The notes beneath the pieces were generated by a model. That model was not told where the DNA came from and searched no databases. It saw only the letters and a program-made list of their open reading frames with translations. A program made the translations under genes and the position numbers. A stretch of 64,000 nucleotides of DNA, from the NCBI RefSeq assembly GCF_019042275.1, contig NZ_JAHQCW010000014.1, positions 47,625 to 111,624 of the forward strand, written 5' to 3'. The DNA is from Diplocloster agilis. Lineage in GTDB: Bacteria; Bacillota; Clostridia; Lachnospirales; Lachnospiraceae. Shown piece after piece: positions 54,557 through 63,492 of the stretch. Every line of letters starts with the position of its first letter. Within the stretch, counting starts at the first letter, position 1.

Positions 54557-56604
54557 CGGAAACCATCATCACCTCATCCTTGCTGGTACTGATTATCCTG
54601 GCGCTTCGGTATCTGCTTCGGGGACGGATATCCTCACAGCTGCAATATGCCCTGTGGCTGCTGGTGGCGATCCGCCTGCTGCTGCCGTTTCCCCTGTTTG
54701 AAAATCCTGTCAGCGTGATGAATGTCATACCGGTTACGCAGATGTCTGAACAGGCAGCTATACCGCAGGCGGCAGGCTCCACCCTGCCGGAAGGGGATTT
54801 GACCGGAATTACTCTCCCCACTGTCCATAACAGCATAGCCGCATCAGGTCCTGCCGCCGGAGCAGAGCCGGTGGCAAAAATCGCGCGATATATTTGGCTT
54901 TGCGGCCTTTTTTTGACCGGTTCATTTTTTGCAATATCCAACATTCGCCTGAATCGGAATCTTAAAAAGAACAGGAAAAGGCTTGATATCCCCGGTTCTC
55001 CTTTGCCGGTTTATCTGGCAGATCATCTGTCCTCACCCTGCCTGTATGGAATCATAAGACCTGCCGTCTACCTGACACCGGACAGCCTAACCGGTCAAAA
55101 GCGGACTTCATTTGTGCTGGCTCATGAGCTGACCCATTACCGGCACAGGGATTATCTGTGGGCTCTTATCCGTATTATCTGTCTGAGTATCTACTGGTTC
55201 CATCCGCTGGTATGGGCTGCCGCCGTGTTATCACGCAGAGACAGCGAGCTGGCCTGTGACGAGGGAACTCTTAGGAAGCTGGGTCATGAAAACCGGGCGG
55301 AGTATGGCAGAATGATCATCGAAATGTCCTCTGCACCTTCAAAACCATCAGAGCTTTTCTGCTGCGCCACCACAATGACCGGAGGAAAGAAAGAAATGAC
55401 CGAACGGATCCGGCGCATCGCCAGGCAGCCAAAAACTCTGCTGATCACCCTGGCCGCCGTAGTGATCGCGGCTGCCGCTGCGGTAGCACTGACCTTCGGA
55501 AGCGCAGCAAACAAAAGTGACTCCAAACAGGCTGATGCGCAGGTGTCGGATGAACAGGCGCCTGATGAACAGGTGCCTGATGTGCAAGTGCCTGATATGC
55601 AGGAACTATGGGATGCCCGGACCCCCTATGTGGGCGACAATGCCGCCGTAGGTAAGCTGCTGGGCCTTCTCCCCCTCCCGGATGGCCTGCAGCATGACCA
55701 CTTCGAACTGCACACCGGCGGAAATGAGCGTGGAATTACATGGATACTGAAAGAGGTGTCGGATTATACCTCCGTAACCCCCGGGCAGTTCCAGCAGGAT
55801 GCGCTGCTGCTTTTTGCCCTGGTCGATAATCTGGAAGACTTTTATGCGGCGCTTGATACCTCCCCTGCCGACGAACCTCTCTGTCATTATACCCGGCGGC
55901 AGGCGGAAGAACTGGTCGGCGGTGACCTGCGGGACTACGCGAAAAGCCCGGAGACGCTTCAGGAGCTCATCCTCTTTTCAGCGGAAGAAACGCCGAAGTA
56001 CCGTATCGCAAAGCTGGAAAACGGAAAGATGACATCTGAATTTCCAATGGAAGACAACGGGCTGGCGGACGACATACTCATGAATGTTCTGGTAAAATCC
56101 GCTGCCTGGGAGGGTAGTGATATTTCCACGCTAGACGAATGCTATCAGATAAGCCAGATATTTCCGAATGCAAATGAAGTTCATGACTATTATGCCTATC
56201 TGCTGGAGGACGGCAGAGCGGTCCTTCAGTCCGGTACGGACGGTTATTATTCCATTCTGTCTCAGGAGCTTTATTCCGAGCTGCTGGAATTTTGGCGTAA
56301 TCTTACCGCGGACCCCTGGCTTGAGAACAGCTATACCGAAGGCATCCCGCGGCCTGATTTTGACAACCTGCTGTGGATGACAACGGATGATGAGAAAGGG
56401 TACTGTGCGGTCTGCTATCAGGATGTCAGCCGGGAACAGACAGAAGCCTACCTGCAGGTGCTGGCGGCTGACGGCTGGCGGACCATCCAGGATTTTTATG
56501 AGGATACCACTGTCGGCGGCCTGTATGAAAAAGACGGCCGCTCGATCAGTATCCAATTTGCCGGCAGGCAGACGGTCTTGTATTTTTCTCTAAAGCAGGA
56601 TTAA
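54553..56604 (+). CDS. BlaR1-like M56-family membrane metallopeptidase with C-terminal sensor region
   Basis: A 683-residue protein. The N-terminal half has several membrane segments and the M56 zinc site VLAHELTHYRHRDYLW (HExxH) with the downstream acidic ligand in SELACDEGTLRKL. A last membrane segment (LLITLAAVVIAAAAAVALTF) is followed by a short tandem acidic repeat (DEQAPDEQVPDVQVPD) and an extracellular part. DARTPYVGDNAAVGKLLGLLPLP there resembles a DUF4825-like module rather than the penicillin-binding sensor of BlaR1. Thus the signal is probably not a beta-lactam. It likely relieves repression by the BlaI-type protein. No resistance gene follows. Confidence 0.88.
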   Translation: MTETIITSSLLVLIILALRYLLRGRISSQLQYALWLLVAIRLLLPFPLFENPVSVMNVIPVTQMSEQAAIPQAAGSTLPEGDLTGITLPTVHNSIAASGPAAGAEPVAKIARYIWLCGLFLTGSFFAISNIRLNRNLKKNRKRLDIPGSPLPVYLADHLSSPCLYGIIRPAVYLTPDSLTGQKRTSFVLAHELTHYRHRDYLWALIRIICLSIYWFHPLVWAAAVLSRRDSELACDEGTLRKLGHENRAEYGRMIIEMSSAPSKPSELFCCATTMTGGKKEMTERIRRIARQPKTLLITLAAVVIAAAAAVALTFGSAANKSDSKQADAQVSDEQAPDEQVPDVQVPDMQELWDARTPYVGDNAAVGKLLGLLPLPDGLQHDHFELHTGGNERGITWILKEVSDYTSVTPGQFQQDALLLFALVDNLEDFYAALDTSPADEPLCHYTRRQAEELVGGDLRDYAKSPETLQELILFSAEETPKYRIAKLENGKMTSEFPMEDNGLADDILMNVLVKSAAWEGSDISTLDECYQISQIFPNANEVHDYYAYLLEDGRAVLQSGTDGYYSILSQELYSELLEFWRNLTADPWLENSYTEGIPRPDFDNLLWMTTDDEKGYCAVCYQDVSREQTEAYLQVLAADGWRTIQDFYEDTTVGGLYEKDGRSISIQFAGRQTVLYFSLKQD

Positions 56605-56640
56605 ATCACGGTATCGTATTCTAATTCTATAACGTTACAG

Positions 56641-56706
56641 CACCCCGAAATCAGGCATTGGCGTTTGGCAGCCATTCCGCCAATATCCGATTTCGGGGTG
56701 TTTATT
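56641..56706 (+). terminator. Long hairpin terminator after the M56 gene
   Basis: CACCCCGAAATC pairs with GATTTCGGGGTG (12 bp) and inside it ATTGGCG with CGCCAAT; TTTATT follows. It lies between convergent transcription units. Confidence 0.8.
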
Positions 56707-56731
56707 CATTCTATATAATACTATAATGCGT

Positions 56732-58237
56732 CTACCGGTCCAGAACCACCGAAGGTATTTGAAGCATCACCGCGATCTTCTCAAAGAGGGAAGCGTTATG
56801 CCCCACGCTCATGGCGAAGTGATGGGTCGGCGCCTGCGCAAACCATTCGTCCATGTAGGCATTCGGATCTTTGCGGAATTTCACAGGTGTCTGTGTATTG
56901 CCAATGGTCATAATGGTGCCGTTGGTCGCTTCTGCTTCCGTGATGATAAACTTGAGTTTTCCGTCTATATTCTGGGTGCAGCCCAGGTTGGTGATATCCC
57001 CGGCTTTTACTTTCGCCTCTACGGATACCCCGGTCCCCTGTTTTCCGTGATACAGCCCCATGCCTCTTAGGATGGGCTTGCCGTTTGCGATCGCCAGATG
57101 GAACGGTCCGTCATGGCCCAGAAGGATCGTGCCGTCCTCGTAGTCGGTGACGACGATCTCGCAGTAACTGCCGCCTTTGTTTACGATATCGCAGATTTTC
57201 ATAGCGAGGCAGGTCTTTAAGTCCCCTTCCCCGGCGCAGGGAATTCCTTTTGCGGTAAGCAGGGAATGACCTACGATGAAGCCGCCCTGTATTTTTTCAT
57301 AATATCCGCCGGGAGCCCCGTGGTAGTAATAGGTCAAAGCGTCCAGATCGTATTCTTTTACCAGCTTTTCCTGGGCAACTGCCACTTTTGCAGACCATTC
57401 CAGCTGTTCCGGCGTGGGTTTTTTGGCCAGCGGATCGGAGGGGGAATCTTCGCTGATGATGAAAAATTCGGTAATTTCCTCTTTCTTTGCCTCCACTTCC
57501 TCCTCTGTCACGGTTTCCAGCATACGGTTCAGATCACACATCTCCAGCACTTCCAGATGTGCTCCTGTCTGTCCCTGGAACATCGTGAAGTCGCTGTACA
57601 TATCCAGCATCCCGTTGAAGGTATTGCCAAGGAAACCGAATCTGGCGTTGGACAGCCCGCTTTTCACGCTGGCCGCCAAAACCCACTCTTCGATCTGTTT
57701 CCAGGCCCGGACCGCTTCCGGGCGGGAGGCTGTGTTTTCATCCGTCATAGAGATCTCCGGTGTATAATCAAGGCCCAACAGGCCGTTGATGATGTGGCAA
57801 TCGATGCCGGAACGGTTGAAAGCGTTAGTCATCTCAGGTACCGGGCAGGCTCCGCAGTGTGCCAGCCACTCGCCGGTAGTTGTCCTGGCATAGTTAATTT
57901 TGGCTGTGGGCTGCAGATTCAGGATGACAACCGGGGCTTTGCAGACCTGATGCACCGGCAGAATCGAGGCGCTGTTTACGTAGGTACCGGCATGAGCGAA
58001 GATCAGATCCACATTGTGGGCGTTAAAATATTCGCCCGCCTCCTCTCCCCGTTCGGGGCAGTCCACCAATCCGTATAAGAAGACCTGTGCGCCGCCTATT
58101 TGCCGGATTTTTCCGGCGATAAATTCCGCATATTCAATCACTCGTTCACGCAATCCGGGAAACTGATCCCAGTAAGGTTTTAATCCCATTGTATAAATAC
58201 CGATCCTGGCCGGTTTCGTTTGTTTTAATTTTTCCAT
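56732..58237 (-). CDS. L-fucose/L-arabinose isomerase-family protein
   Basis: The ATG at 58237 follows GGAGG; 501 residues. It matches the FucI/AraA-like superfamily (COG2407): an N-terminal Rossmann-like part (RIGIYTMGLKPYWDQFPGLRERV), AHAGTYVNSASILPVHQ, RFGFLGNTFNGMLDMYSD, the Glu-containing IPCAGEGDLKTCLAMKICD and the C-terminal THHFAMSVGHNASLFEKIA, where His contributes to the metal site. Such enzymes isomerise aldoses to ketoses; some act on sulfoquinovose. The substrate is unknown. It is last in the ribose-type importer operon and a paralogue of the gene before it. Confidence 0.88.
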   Translation of the reverse strand: MEKLKQTKPARIGIYTMGLKPYWDQFPGLRERVIEYAEFIAGKIRQIGGAQVFLYGLVDCPERGEEAGEYFNAHNVDLIFAHAGTYVNSASILPVHQVCKAPVVILNLQPTAKINYARTTTGEWLAHCGACPVPEMTNAFNRSGIDCHIINGLLGLDYTPEISMTDENTASRPEAVRAWKQIEEWVLAASVKSGLSNARFGFLGNTFNGMLDMYSDFTMFQGQTGAHLEVLEMCDLNRMLETVTEEEVEAKKEEITEFFIISEDSPSDPLAKKPTPEQLEWSAKVAVAQEKLVKEYDLDALTYYYHGAPGGYYEKIQGGFIVGHSLLTAKGIPCAGEGDLKTCLAMKICDIVNKGGSYCEIVVTDYEDGTILLGHDGPFHLAIANGKPILRGMGLYHGKQGTGVSVEAKVKAGDITNLGCTQNIDGKLKFIITEAEATNGTIMTIGNTQTPVKFRKDPNAYMDEWFAQAPTHHFAMSVGHNASLFEKIAVMLQIPSVVLDR

Positions 58238-58250
58238 GTTTACCTCCAGT

Positions 58251-58267
58251 TGCGCATGAAATGCGCA
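58251..58267. repeat. 17-bp palindrome, copy 1
   Basis: TGCGCAT-GAA-ATGCGCA immediately upstream of the ribosome binding site of the second isomerase gene; identical to 58313-58329. The duplicated unit also includes the ACTGGAGG Shine-Dalgarno in each copy. Confidence 0.8.
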
Positions 58268-58312
58268 TAAAATTAGATATGAATGAACATTTTTGTCCAG
58301 CCGTTCCTCCAG

Positions 58313-58329
58313 TGCGCATGAAATGCGCA
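58313..58329. repeat. 17-bp palindrome, copy 2
   Basis: Identical to 58251-58267, 62 bp away, just after the stop codon of the first isomerase gene. On the coding strand it begins with an in-frame ATG that opens a long but unlikely alternative start. Confidence 0.8.
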
Positions 58330-58339
58330 TAAATTCTCA

Positions 58340-59758
58340 TTAACAGATTATTTCCAGTTCAAGCCCCAGAACTACCGCCGTTTTCCGAATCATATCCATC
58401 CAGCTGCCCACAGCCATCGAACTATGGTGCGAGGGGCCCGCCATACACCAGCGGTTCATAAACTCCCTCACGGGAATCGGGAAGCGCACCCGGGTATTCG
58501 TATCCCCCAGCATCAGGATATCTCCCGCTACACTCTCGCCTTTTGCCGCGATCAGCCGGTAGCTGCCTTCCCCATCCTCACTCAGCGCCAGCAGGGTCAC
58601 CGGGCCTTTTTTTACCATGAACTGGGTCAGATAACCTTTTCCTGATTTTCCGTGGAATACTTCGGACTCTTTTAAGACCGGCTTTTCATCCGACAGTGCA
58701 AAATCGCTGGAACCGCTGTGGCCGATCAGGCAGGTATCGTTCTCAAGATCCATGGAATACAGCTCGGCGGTGGCGCAGCAGCCGCTCAGCACTTTGGTAA
58801 TCAGCATCGCGATGGTGGTCTTAATATCCCCCTCCACGCAGCACGGAATACCCAGGGCGATAAGGGCGGAAAATACAATATTCATCGGTCCGATGATATC
58901 CTTATATTCCCCTTTCGTCTCACCCGCATAGTGAAATGCTACCGCGTCCAGATCCTGTTCCCTGATTAGCTGAATCATGGCGGCGGTCACCTTGCAGAGT
59001 TCTTCGAATTCCCTGGCACTCTGGGACACAGAGAGCGCGAAATGATCCCTGATAAATTGGCGGCACTCCTCCAACAGTTCATCGGACACTTCACTCATGG
59101 CATTTTTGATCTGATGCAGTTCCAGGAATTCGGTATAAATCCCAAACTGATTGTATATTTTTGTCTCATCTACATACAGGTCCATCATCCCGTTAAACGG
59201 ATGACCGATCATACCGATCCGGCCTCTTTTAAACCTTGCCGCCACGGAAGCAGCCTTACACCAGGAGTGAAGCTCACTCACCACCTGAGGATCCTCCGCG
59301 ATCGCACCCGTGACGACCCCGTACGATGCATTTTTCTTTTTCAGTACCGCGGTGACTTCCGGGGCACCCGCACAGGAGAGGGTCCCAAGCCAGGCGCCGA
59401 TGGTGTCGGTCTGTCTACAGTCCACAGAGCTTTCCGGCTGAAGATTTAATACAACAACGGGAGCAGACAGACCGCGGATGACCGGCAGTACATTGGATGA
59501 GGGGGAGTAGGTGGCGCAATAGCAGAAAATCAGATCCGCTCCCGCCTCCTCAAATGCCCGGTTGGCTTTATCCGCCGCGGCATAGTCATCCACCAGACCG
59601 CCGTCGATAACGCGTATGTCCTCCGATAACAGCTCCTTAATTTTTCCGTAGTGATCCAGTACCGCTTCCTTCAATCCCTCAAACTGTGCCCAATAGGTGT
59701 TCAGTCCTATACAGAAAATTCCGATCACCGCATTTGGTTTCCTGATATACAGCCCCAT
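58340..59758 (-). CDS. L-fucose/L-arabinose isomerase-family protein (paralogue)
   Basis: A 472-residue paralogue of the following gene. Shared landmarks: VIGIFCIGLNTYWAQFEGLKEAVLDH, CYCATYSPSSNVLPVIRG, RIGMIGHPFNGMMDLYVDE, IPCCVEGDIKTTIAMLITK and SHHSSMAVGSWMDMIRK. The Glu and His of the presumed metal site are present in both proteins. Two diverged copies in one operon may act on different sugars, form a hetero-oligomer or catalyse successive steps. The ATG follows AAGGAG. It starts 25 bp after the permease gene. Confidence 0.87.
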   Translation of the reverse strand: MGLYIRKPNAVIGIFCIGLNTYWAQFEGLKEAVLDHYGKIKELLSEDIRVIDGGLVDDYAAADKANRAFEEAGADLIFCYCATYSPSSNVLPVIRGLSAPVVVLNLQPESSVDCRQTDTIGAWLGTLSCAGAPEVTAVLKKKNASYGVVTGAIAEDPQVVSELHSWCKAASVAARFKRGRIGMIGHPFNGMMDLYVDETKIYNQFGIYTEFLELHQIKNAMSEVSDELLEECRQFIRDHFALSVSQSAREFEELCKVTAAMIQLIREQDLDAVAFHYAGETKGEYKDIIGPMNIVFSALIALGIPCCVEGDIKTTIAMLITKVLSGCCATAELYSMDLENDTCLIGHSGSSDFALSDEKPVLKESEVFHGKSGKGYLTQFMVKKGPVTLLALSEDGEGSYRLIAAKGESVAGDILMLGDTNTRVRFPIPVREFMNRWCMAGPSHHSSMAVGSWMDMIRKTAVVLGLELEIIC

Positions 59759-59783
59759 ATAAACATCTCCTTACCCGTTCGGG

Positions 59784-60731
59784 TTATTTTAATTTTTTCT
59801 TGATCAGACTGTCCAATAATACGGCTCCCACCAGGATCACTCCCTTGAATACGGTCTGATAGAAAGTCCCTACCCCCAGCAGGTTCAGCCCGTTTGATAA
59901 AAAGCCTACAATCAGGGCGCCGATAGCCATACCGATCACCGATCCGGAGCCGCCGGCTACGCTGGTTCCTCCCAGCACGATAGCCACGATACAGTCAAAT
60001 TCAAAGCCGTTCCCCACGTTCGGGTCGCCGGCCCCAAGTCTGGAGGCCATGATCACACCGGAGAGACCCGCCATGGTACCGACCAGGGTATAGATGGAGA
60101 GAACCAGCCGGTTGCTCTTAATTCCGGATAAGGTGGCGGCATTTTTATTTCCGCCAATCGCAAATGCGTATTTACCGAATACCGTCTTGCTCTCCAGGAA
60201 GAAAAAGATCAGGAGCACCAGCACCGCGATGATGACGGCGATCGGAATAGTGCCGATCATTTTCCGGCCGATGGAGTCAAAGCCTCTGGGCAGTCCGGCA
60301 TTGATGGACTTTCCATCGGTAACGATATAGCTTAATCCTCTTGCCACATACATGCTGCCCAGGGTGGCGATTACATGAGTCACCTTCAGTTTGGTCACCA
60401 GAATGCCGTTTAGGACGCCGAAGGCGAAGCCCACCCCGACACCCAGAAGCCCGGCCAGGAACAAAGGAATGTCATTCATAGCACACACTGCGAACACCAC
60501 GCCTGAGAGCGCCAGCAGGCTTCCGACGGAAAGGTCCATATGCCCCGTAATCATCAGCATGGTGGCCGCCGAACCGGTAATGATGACGAAGGTAACCTGA
60601 CGCAGCACATTCATCATATTGTTATAGGTCAAAAACTCCGGCGCCAATATGGATAACACCACGACCAGTACGATCAGTATGGACAGGGTGATCAATTGGG
60701 TCAGCGTGGATTTACTTATACTTTTACTCAT
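59784..60731 (-). CDS. Ribose-type ABC transporter permease (RbsC-like)
   Basis: A 315-residue membrane protein with eight or more segments. ITGHMDLSVGSLLALSG and FDCIVAIVLGGTSVAGGSGSVIGMAIGALIVGFLSNGLNLLG are diagnostic of CUT2 permeases (RbsC, AraH, XylH). It overlaps the ATPase gene by 8 bp. Likely imports a monosaccharide that the two isomerases then process. Confidence 0.94.
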   Translation of the reverse strand: MSKSISKSTLTQLITLSILIVLVVVLSILAPEFLTYNNMMNVLRQVTFVIITGSAATMLMITGHMDLSVGSLLALSGVVFAVCAMNDIPLFLAGLLGVGVGFAFGVLNGILVTKLKVTHVIATLGSMYVARGLSYIVTDGKSINAGLPRGFDSIGRKMIGTIPIAVIIAVLVLLIFFFLESKTVFGKYAFAIGGNKNAATLSGIKSNRLVLSIYTLVGTMAGLSGVIMASRLGAGDPNVGNGFEFDCIVAIVLGGTSVAGGSGSVIGMAIGALIVGFLSNGLNLLGVGTFYQTVFKGVILVGAVLLDSLIKKKLK

Positions 60732-62229
60732 ATTTATCTAGCCCTCCTGTTGAGATCTGCATTATTTTTTCGGAATCCGGCTGTTTTTCCGCATTGTTTT
60801 GGATTACGGCGCGGATCTTTCCCTCATACAAAAGGATGATTTTATCGCAGAGAGCCAGTATCTCGGGCAGTTCCGAGGAAAATACGATGCAGGCGCTCCC
60901 TTTTGCCGCCAGTTCCCGAATAATATGGAATATCTCGTCCTTTGCTCCCACATCCACGCCCCGGGAGGGTTCATCCAGCAGCAGGACCTTCGCATCCGCG
61001 TTCAGGCATTTGGCCAGCACCACCTTCTGCTGGTTTCCGCCGCTTAGCAAAGATACGTTTTTTTCTTCGCTGTTGGTAGCGATCCGCAGATCTTTTATAT
61101 ATTGAACCGCCATTTCCCTTTGTTTTCTCTTATTGTAAACATTCCATCTGGATATCTTTTTGTAATTCATAACCGGGATATTATCTTTTATGGAAAGCTC
61201 CAAAAAGAGTCCCTGGGTTCTCCGCTCTTCGGGAACCATCGTGATTCCCTGGCGGATCGCATCCCTGGGATCCCGGACATGCACTTCCTTTCCGTCGATC
61301 CGTATGGTACCCTCGCAGGGATCGGCTCCAAACAGCGCTCTGGCCACTTCCGTCTTACCGGCTCCCACCAGGCCGTAGAATCCCACGATCTCCCCCTTGA
61401 GCGCTTCAAAGCTTATATCATGCAGCTTATCATTGGTCAGATGCTCTACCTCCAGCACTTTTTGGTCCGTGTCTATGACGCTTGGCACATAAGTCTGGAT
61501 TACGATTTTGCCCAGCATGAGCTGGATCAGCTCTTCCTGTCCCTGAATCCCGGACGCCTGTTTGGTGGCAATCGTTCTTCCGTCCCGCAGCACCGTGACG
61601 TAATCGCCGATTTCCATGATCTCATCCAGCCTGTGGGAGATATAGATTACGGTCACTTCCTGTTCTCTTAATTTATGTATAATGGTAAATAATTTCCGCA
61701 CCTCTTCTTCTGATAATGCGGCCGTCGGCTCATCCATAATCAGAATGCTGGCATTGGCAGCCACGGCTTTGGCGATCTCCACAATCTGTTTTTTCGCCAT
61801 ACTGAGTTTTTCCACTTTTTCCTTCAGCTGGATGCTGGGGTCAATCTCGTGTAATACCTCATAGACCCGCTGGGTCTTGCCGGAATGCCTGATCACACCG
61901 AAGCGGGTGTCTTCCGCTCCCAGCGTCAGATTTTCTTCTACCGTCAGTTCATCCACCACATTCAGTTCCTGATACAGAACGCTGATGCCTGCCCGCATCG
62001 CCTCTTTGATGCTCTTTGGATAATACTCCTGACCATTGAGGAGCATGGAGCCCCTGGTCTTCTCGATGGCCCCGGTCAGAATCTTGATGAGCGTCGATTT
62101 CCCGGCTCCGTTTTCTCCCACAATGCAATGCACCACATTAGCCGGGATATCAAAGCTGACATCATCCAGCGCTTTTACTCCCGGATATTCTTTGGAAATG
62201 TTCCGGATCGACAATATCGGCTGTTCCAT
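60724..62229 (-). CDS. Ribose-type ABC transporter double ATPase (RbsA-like)
   Basis: A 501-residue protein with two ATP-binding cassettes. First: Walker A GENGAGKSTLIKILTG, signature LSMAKKQIVEIAK and Walker B ILIMDEPTAAL. Second: GLVGAGKTEVARALFG, signature LSGGNQQKVVLAK and LLLDEPSRGVDVGAKDEI. This tandem arrangement is typical of CUT2 importers. It follows the binding-protein gene after a hairpin-bearing gap of 84 bp. Confidence 0.95.
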   Translation of the reverse strand: MEQPILSIRNISKEYPGVKALDDVSFDIPANVVHCIVGENGAGKSTLIKILTGAIEKTRGSMLLNGQEYYPKSIKEAMRAGISVLYQELNVVDELTVEENLTLGAEDTRFGVIRHSGKTQRVYEVLHEIDPSIQLKEKVEKLSMAKKQIVEIAKAVAANASILIMDEPTAALSEEEVRKLFTIIHKLREQEVTVIYISHRLDEIMEIGDYVTVLRDGRTIATKQASGIQGQEELIQLMLGKIVIQTYVPSVIDTDQKVLEVEHLTNDKLHDISFEALKGEIVGFYGLVGAGKTEVARALFGADPCEGTIRIDGKEVHVRDPRDAIRQGITMVPEERRTQGLFLELSIKDNIPVMNYKKISRWNVYNKRKQREMAVQYIKDLRIATNSEEKNVSLLSGGNQQKVVLAKCLNADAKVLLLDEPSRGVDVGAKDEIFHIIRELAAKGSACIVFSSELPEILALCDKIILLYEGKIRAVIQNNAEKQPDSEKIMQISTGGLDKYE

Positions 62230-62260
62230 TTCAAAGCTCCACCTTTCTTCCGAAATAGAA

Positions 62261-62306
62261 AGGCAGGGAATGCCGTATGTATGCCCGTATATGGCATTCC
62301 CTGCCT
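62261..62306 (-). promoter_or_regulatory. 14-bp intercistronic stem-loop after the binding-protein gene
   Basis: AGGCAGGGAATGCC and its exact inverse enclose an 18-nt loop and are followed by TTTCTATTTC. Position and strength match the hairpin at 47269-47299, again directly after a binding-protein gene. Confidence 0.72.
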
Positions 62307-62313
62307 CTTCCTG

Positions 62314-63471
62314 TTATTCCAGTCCCAGCTCCTGTTTCAGATCCATTTCAGAGAAGTATTCATCTACCAGGAATTTCTGGAATTCATCGATCGGAGTGTT
62401 CCAGTAATCCAGGACAACGTCCGTCACTTCCACTTCATAATCCGATTTTGCATCAATCTCGCCGTTCATCAGCTGAATCGCAGTATCGATCTGGGTTTTC
62501 GCGTTATTCTTCGGAGACAATGCCATGGTAAGCTTCAGCGAAGAATTCGGATCATAGATTTTAATGGCTTCCTGCTCGCTTCCGTCTGTTCCCACGAATA
62601 GCTCGGTCTTTGGAATACCGTCCTCTGCCTGTCCTCTTCCCGCCGCCTCAAACGCAGCCAAAGCTCCCAGCACGGAATTCGCATTGATCCCGTAGACCAT
62701 ATTTACCTCGGGATGGGACTGTAGGATATCTTCCCCGCAGGCCATCGACTTATCTCTTGAGGATTCTCCGTCCAGCATAACAGCCACTTCCGCGTCCGCG
62801 GCCACACTCTGTACACCCTCCACAAAAGCCAGAGCCCGCTCTTCATGCACCTGCTGGGAGGAAGGGATATCAATAATCGCCATCACGATCTTTTTATCCG
62901 GATACCATTCCATCCATTTCTTCGCGGCCGCCGCTCCCAATTCCTTGGTAGCCGGCGCTTCATACAGACGGATGTGGGGATTTGCCGTAGTCTCCGCCTT
63001 ATTGACGAAGGTGGCCAGCGGTACGTCGGCGTTCTGTGCTTCCTGAACCAGCGCCTCCGCGTTCGCCACATCGGCCGGCTGGCAGATGATCGCCTTCGTG
63101 TTTTTAGAGATCAGATCCTGTACGGAATTCAGCATGATCGATGAATCCACTTTCCCGTCGATGATGATCGTATCATAACCGGCTTCCTCGGCATATTTTT
63201 CAAACCATGCGCATTCCGCCTGATGATATGCCTCGTTCATATTGTAGGATACTTTTCCAATGATTGCCTTCCCGTCCTTGCCGCCGGACGCCGTATCCGT
63301 CTTATCCGCCGCATCCGCTGCGTCTGAAGCCTGCGGGCTCTCAGACTGCGCTGCGCTGGCACCGCCGTCTGCCGGCGCCTCTTCTTTGCCCTGACACCCG
63401 GCCGTCATCACCATAATGGCCGTTGCAGCCAAACATACGGATAACCATCTTTTTAGACTTTTACTTTTCAT
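62314..63471 (-). CDS. Ribose-type sugar-binding lipoprotein (RbsB-like)
   Basis: The ATG at 63471 (after AGGAGGG) gives 385 residues. Lipobox TAGC (Cys near 26) is followed by an Ala/Asp-rich linker. The mature domain is a type I periplasmic-binding protein: GKVSYNMNEAYHQAECAWFEKYAEEAGYDTIIIDGKVD, NTKAIICQPADVANAEALVQEA and NMVYGINANSVLGALAAFEAAGRG. First gene of the importer-isomerase operon. Confidence 0.92.
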   Translation of the reverse strand: MKSKSLKRWLSVCLAATAIMVMTAGCQGKEEAPADGGASAAQSESPQASDAADAADKTDTASGGKDGKAIIGKVSYNMNEAYHQAECAWFEKYAEEAGYDTIIIDGKVDSSIMLNSVQDLISKNTKAIICQPADVANAEALVQEAQNADVPLATFVNKAETTANPHIRLYEAPATKELGAAAAKKWMEWYPDKKIVMAIIDIPSSQQVHEERALAFVEGVQSVAADAEVAVMLDGESSRDKSMACGEDILQSHPEVNMVYGINANSVLGALAAFEAAGRGQAEDGIPKTELFVGTDGSEQEAIKIYDPNSSLKLTMALSPKNNAKTQIDTAIQLMNGEIDAKSDYEVEVTDVVLDYWNTPIDEFQKFLVDEYFSEMDLKQELGLE

Positions 63472-63492
63472 TTTTCCCTCCTGATACCACAA

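Noticed and set aside
54553..56604. Beta-lactam sensor BlaR1/MecR1
   Set aside because: The C-terminal penicillin-binding domain with SxxK/SxN/KTG motifs is not visible, and no beta-lactamase gene is adjacent.
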